In this document: positions 61,085 through 64,000 of the stretch, piece by piece
Position numbering within the stretch: position 1 is the stretch's first letter
How the letters are laid out: every line of letters begins with the position of its first letter
Assembly (NCBI RefSeq): GCF_018555685.1
Contig: NZ_JAFLWW010000005.1
Location: forward strand, 248,001 to 312,000
Direction: 5' to 3'
DNA length: 64,000 nucleotides
Origin: Aminobacter anthyllidis
Lineage (GTDB): Bacteria > Pseudomonadota > Alphaproteobacteria > Rhizobiales > Rhizobiaceae
The notes under the pieces: generated by a model
What the model was told of the DNA's origin: nothing
What the model saw: the letters and a program-made list of their open reading frames with translations, nothing else
Database searches by the model: none
Position numbers and translations under genes: made by a program

Positions 61085-61213
61085 CCTTACCCCACCCCAC
61101 AAGGGGGAGGGGGATCTTCATCATCGCTGCTGCCAAATCCTTTGAAGGCCGGATCCAGCCTGTGCCGAAAAGTCCCCCTCCCCCTTGTGGGGAGGGGTTA
61201 GGGGTGGGGGTAC
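61085..61213. repeat. Long inverted repeat (second copy of the 42504 family)
   Basis: CCCACAAGGGGGAGGGGG at 61095-61113 and CCCCCTCCCCCTTGTGGGGAGGGG at 61173-61198 are inverted; the right arm continues TTAGGGGTGGGGGTACC to 61213. The same sequences occur at 42504-42602. It lies between GNAT and MoxR genes. Confidence 0.85.
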
Positions 61214-61232
61214 CTTCAACGTGGGTATTCGA

Positions 61233-62072
61233 TCACCCTTGCCTTCTCGCCATGAACGCCAGCCGCTCGAACAGATGTACGTCCTGTTCGTTCTTGAGCA
61301 GCGCGCCATGCAGCTTGGGCAGCGCGTTCTTGGGGTCGGCGCGCAGGTCTTCCGGTGCCACGTCGTCGGCAACGAGCAGGCGGATCCAGTCGAGCGCCTC
61401 GGAGGTCGACGGCTTCTTCTTGAGGCCGGCGACTTCGCGAATCTCGTAGAACTGGGTCAGTGCCGCCCGCACGAGGTTCTGCTTGATGCCGGGATAGTGG
61501 ACCTCGACGATCTTGTGCAGCGTGTCGACGTCGGGGAAGCGGATGTAGTGGAAGAAGCAGCGGCGCAGGAAGGCGTCGGGCAGCTCCTTTTCGTTGTTCG
61601 AGGTGATGATGACGATGGGGCGGACCTCGGCGCGGATCGTCTCGCCGGTCTCGTAGACGAAGAATTCCATGCGATCGAGTTCCTGCAACAGGTCGTTGGG
61701 GAACTCGATGTCGGCCTTGTCGATCTCGTCGATCAGAAGCACGACTTTCCTGCCGGCGGCAAACGCATCCCACAGCTTGCCGCGCTTGATGTAGTTCTTG
61801 ATGTCGTTGAAACGCCCGTCGCCGAGCTGGCTGTCGCGCAGGCGCGACACCGCATCATATTCATAGAGGCCCTGCTGCGCCTTGGTGGTGGACTTGACGT
61901 TCCACTCGATCATTTCGAGGCCGAGACCGGCGGCGACCTGGCGGGCCAGCTCGGTCTTGCCGGTGCCGGGTTCGCCCTTGACCAGCAGCGGCCGCTCCAG
62001 CGCGATCGCCGCATTGACCGCAACCATCAAATCCTTGTCGGCGACATAGGCCGACGTTCCTTCAAAGCGCAT
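61233..62072 (-). CDS. MoxR-family AAA+ ATPase
   Basis: 279 residues. Walker A GEPGTGKTELARQ, Walker B VVLLIDEIDKAD, sensor 1 IVIITSNNEKELPDAFLRRC with the arginine finger, and a C-terminal lid. It is the usual partner of the CoxE-like VWA protein at 57522, here split by GH25, HNH and GNAT genes. MoxR-VWA pairs act as metal- or complex-maturation chaperones. ATG 62072. Confidence 0.94.
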   Translation of the reverse strand: MRFEGTSAYVADKDLMVAVNAAIALERPLLVKGEPGTGKTELARQVAAGLGLEMIEWNVKSTTKAQQGLYEYDAVSRLRDSQLGDGRFNDIKNYIKRGKLWDAFAAGRKVVLLIDEIDKADIEFPNDLLQELDRMEFFVYETGETIRAEVRPIVIITSNNEKELPDAFLRRCFFHYIRFPDVDTLHKIVEVHYPGIKQNLVRAALTQFYEIREVAGLKKKPSTSEALDWIRLLVADDVAPEDLRADPKNALPKLHGALLKNEQDVHLFERLAFMARRQG

Positions 62073-62202
62073 GCGTAACTCCAAATTCGTCGGCCGACAC
62101 TAGGGAGGTGCGAGCTGAGGGGCAAGCTTACTCACTGCCACGCCCCGTTTCCGGTCTGGCCATTGTCAAAGAACACTCCCGGTTTAGGGGAACAGTCGGG
62201 AA

Positions 62203-62261
62203 GCGGGGCGCGAGGCCGTGCCTTCCGATAGGTTAGTATGTGGCGCGAACTCGCGCCCCGC
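62203..62261. other. Stable GC-rich hairpin in a gene-free stretch (62073-62958)
   Basis: GCGGGGCGCGAG (62203-62214) and CTCGCGCCCCGC (62250-62261) form a perfect 12-bp stem. Further short inverted segments follow (CCACGG...CCGTGG at 62408-62428, GGTGCGCACC at 62460-62469). No tRNA, RNase P, tmRNA or SRP signature was found. Open frames here look spurious. It may be a structured RNA or just GC-rich spacer. Confidence 0.45.
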
Positions 62262-62629
62262 TCGGTGTCTGTCCCGAGGTTGGCCGGTCACAGCGCCGCT
62301 CCATGTACATTCCATGGACAATCGCCGCGGCTTCTCCGCATCTTCCCGCCGCGCTTGCCTTGTGAGGCTCACACGGAAAACGCCGACCTGTCGTCGGGCC
62401 CTCGGAGCCACGGCTACCGACACCGTGGCGGGAGGTCACCGCCGCCCTCCCTGATACCCGGTGCGCACCAGGTCCCGTAAGGGCGATGGGGGAAGTGTAC
62501 GGCAGGTCCGGAGGGTGTGGAAAAGCAGGGGCGGCTATCCACGCGAGATGGTGACAGAGTTGCTGACAATGGGCTTCGAGGGCGGTCGTGCTCTACGAAG
62601 CCAACCTTCACTGTCGTGATCCTTCGCAC

Positions 62630-62795
62630 CCCCCCTCTGGCCTGCCGGCCATCTCCCCCACAAGGAGGGAGATTAGTCTCGTCCAAGGCGGCGCCCATTT
62701 TGTGAGGTAGCAAGCATAAAGCCTTGCTAGCTGGCGATTGGCCGGGGCGCGATGACAGCCTGATCTCCCCCCCTTGCGGGGGAGAGATACGGTCC
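62630..62795. repeat. Intergenic repeat (CCCCCTCTGGCCTGCCGGCCATCTCCCCC type)
   Basis: ACCCCCCCTCTGGCCTGCCGGCCATCTCCCCCACAAGGAGGGAGATTA at the left and TGATCTCCCCCCCTTGCGGGGGAGAGATAC at the right are inverted, with a unique core. It is a known rhizobial repeat type; the 133-codon minus-strand frame across it is spurious. Confidence 0.7.
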
Positions 62796-62958
62796 GCGAA
62801 ACGGACGAAAGCCAATTGCTTGGCTTTTCAAGCATCGAACGCCGGCACGCAAGAAAAGTCACCGACCGTGGAAAACCTCTCCACATCGCGCCTGAAAATA
62901 TCGTTGCACGGACGGTCGCATGGCCATGGTACATCGCAGCCATTGCGCCTATATTGGC

Positions 62959-63121
62959 GGTGACGGTCTGCGCTTCCCGGCAGGAGAGCATTTTCCCCGG
63001 GGCCTTAACGATCCTTAGGGAGCTGTCCCTGGGAAGACCCGTGGGTCTTTTCACACGGCGCCCACCTACTTTGTAGGTCTCCGGGATCGACTTCTCCACC
63101 GGTCGTGTGGATCGTCACCCT
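62959..63121 (+). ncRNA. ssrS: 6S RNA
   Basis: The terminal stem GGTGACG (62959-62965) pairs with CGTCACC (63115-63121). Between them the conserved alphaproteobacterial segments GGGGCCTTAACGATCCTTAGGGAGCTGTCCCTGGG and CACACGGCGCCCACCTAC...TTGTAGGT form the long hairpin with a central bulge that mimics open promoter DNA and binds RNA polymerase. CTATAT at 62949-62954 is a fitting -10. Position directly before the 5-FCL gene is the classical 6S location. The exact ends are approximate. Confidence 0.9.
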
Positions 63122-63233
63122 CCCCACCCGGATAAAACCTGCCTACCCATGCCCTGACAGCGGCGACTTCTGCGTTGCCGTTGCAACAGCCGATGTGCCA
63201 AACACTTGTTACGACAGGAGAATGGGGCACGGC

Positions 63234-63821
63234 ATGACCTCTCACCGCGAGATCAAGAAGCAGTTGCGCAAGGAAGCGATAGCCCGGCGCGACGCGCTTG
63301 ACCAGTTCTGGCGCATCGAGGCCTCATTGGAGATGGCCGAGACGGCGCGCGACAATCTCCGCTTCGAGCCCGGCACGATCGTCTCGGGCTTCTGGCCGAT
63401 GCGTTCTGAGGTCGACGTCAGGCCGATGATGTTTACGCTGCGCGAGCATGGCGCGCGGCTGTGCCTGCCGGCGATCCTCGACAAGCACACAATCGAGTTC
63501 CGCGAACTGGTGCGCGGGGCGCCGATGGTCGACATGGGCTTCGGCACCGTCGGGCCACATGAGCAAGCCGAGGTGCTGGACCCTGAGATCATGCTGGTGC
63601 CGCTTGCCGCTTTCGACGCGCGCGGCCACCGCATCGGCTACGGCGCCGGCTATTACGACCGGGCGATCGCCAAGCTGCAGGACAAGGGCATCGAACCCAG
63701 GCTGATCGGCATCGCCTTCGATTGCCAGGAAGTCGAGCGTGTGCCTGATGAGAACCACGACGTCGTCATCCCCGAAATACTGACGGAAAGCGGGTTGCGC
63801 CGGTTCGCCACTGAATTGTAG
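63234..63821 (+). CDS. 5-formyltetrahydrofolate cyclo-ligase
   Basis: 195 residues. Converts 5-formyl-THF to 5,10-methenyl-THF with ATP. KKQLRKEAIARRDALDQFWRIEAS, the IEFRELVRG substrate region, and the ATP loop GYGAGYYDRAIAKL are diagnostic. CAGGAG lies at 63214-63219, so ATG 63222 (two nt later) or ATG 63234 could start; 63234 gives the usual N-terminus. It follows 6S RNA, with which it may be cotranscribed, as in enterobacterial ssrS-ygfA. Confidence 0.94.
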   Translation: MTSHREIKKQLRKEAIARRDALDQFWRIEASLEMAETARDNLRFEPGTIVSGFWPMRSEVDVRPMMFTLREHGARLCLPAILDKHTIEFRELVRGAPMVDMGFGTVGPHEQAEVLDPEIMLVPLAAFDARGHRIGYGAGYYDRAIAKLQDKGIEPRLIGIAFDCQEVERVPDENHDVVIPEILTESGLRRFATEL

Positions 63822-63830
63822 ATGACGTCA

Positions 63831-64000
63831 TGAGACTTCTTTTTCTAGGCGACATGGTGGGCAAGGCCGGGCGCACAGCGGTGTGGAACCAGCTGCCCGG
63901 CCTGATTTCGGATTTCCGGCTGGATTTCGTCATCGTCAATGGCGAGAACGCCGCCGGCGGTTTTGGCATCACCGAAGAGATCTTCCGCGAGACGATCGCT
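63831..64000 (+). CDS. YmdB-like metallophosphoesterase (start only)
   Basis: The first 56 codons are present: MRLLFLGDMVGKAGRTAV, then FVIVNGENAAGGFGIT. These are the first two metal-binding blocks (GDMVG and NGENAAGG) of the TIGR00282/YmdB family, which hydrolyses 2',3'-cyclic nucleotides. The gene runs off the window. It begins 9 nt after the 5-FCL stop, a usual rhizobial order. Confidence 0.93.

Noticed and set aside
62184-62540. Possible RNase P RNA, tmRNA or SRP RNA
   Set aside because: The universal signatures (GAGGAAAGTCCG, tRNA-like ends, GGTCAGG..GGAAGCAGCC) were not found on either strand.
62414-62815. 133-codon minus-strand frame in the intergenic repeat
   Set aside because: It consists of translated intergenic repeat (SPPQGGE, LPPCGGDG-type sequence), common as a false gene in rhizobial annotations.

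Overview
The window looks like chromosome from a GC-rich alphaproteobacterium of the order Rhizobiales, probably Phyllobacteriaceae (Mesorhizobium- or Aminobacter-like). The evidence is lineage-typical gene families (DUF982, DUF1192, DUF1244, DUF465, DUF1036 beside pyk, the cell-cycle regulator TrcR, the nucleoid protein GapR), a 6S RNA directly upstream of 5-formyl-THF cyclo-ligase, and several intergenic repeat families I know from rhizobial genomes. The species call is inference.

Layout. 0-9.3 kb: glycolysis genes pgk and class I fba, a tRNA-Gln(UUG), and small Rhizobiales proteins, including a four-gene minus-strand set at 5.6-6.7 kb and two genes shorter than 60 codons that are easy to miss. 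9.5-24 kb: propionyl-CoA synthetase, then a patchwork of small catabolic, stress and regulatory genes (SRBCC, ArsR, GST, SDR, VOC, GFA, DJ-1, YafY). This part has visible scars: an in-frame-deleted ArsR-SRBCC hybrid, a GFA gene without a start codon, and a duplicated gene tail. 24-31 kb: two paralogous beta-lactamase-fold genes bracket an accessory segment (RibD-like reductase, TetR-SDR pair, deaminase), part of which is flanked by an imperfect direct repeat. TrcR, an autotransporter, a GlcG-like secreted protein and a histidine kinase/response regulator pair follow. 37.8-41.8 kb: a visibly AT-richer three-gene operon with overlapping start and stop codons (Ser/Thr protein kinase, UvrD-like SF1 helicase with an apparent frameshift, and a 470-residue protein of unknown family). 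It is the best candidate for an undescribed system, possibly antiviral defence. 42-64 kb: mostly core genes (quinone reductase, MFS, purEK, rpmJ, pyk, N-formylglutamate amidohydrolase, gapR, msrB, VWA/MoxR pair, lysozyme lipoprotein, 6S RNA, 5-FCL, start of a ymdB-like phosphoesterase) separated by repeats and two small decayed loci (42.0 and 48.5 kb).

Regulation can be read directly in several places: an 18-bp inverted repeat over the promoter of an arsR-SRBCC operon; two copies of one operator, one ahead of a DUF1127/DJ-1 pair and one ahead of a YafY-type regulator; a TetR operator ahead of a tetR-SDR pair; and a 19-bp palindrome ahead of fba. Gene starts were chosen from ribosome-binding sites and family length, and doubtful ones are marked. 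No database or folding program was run.
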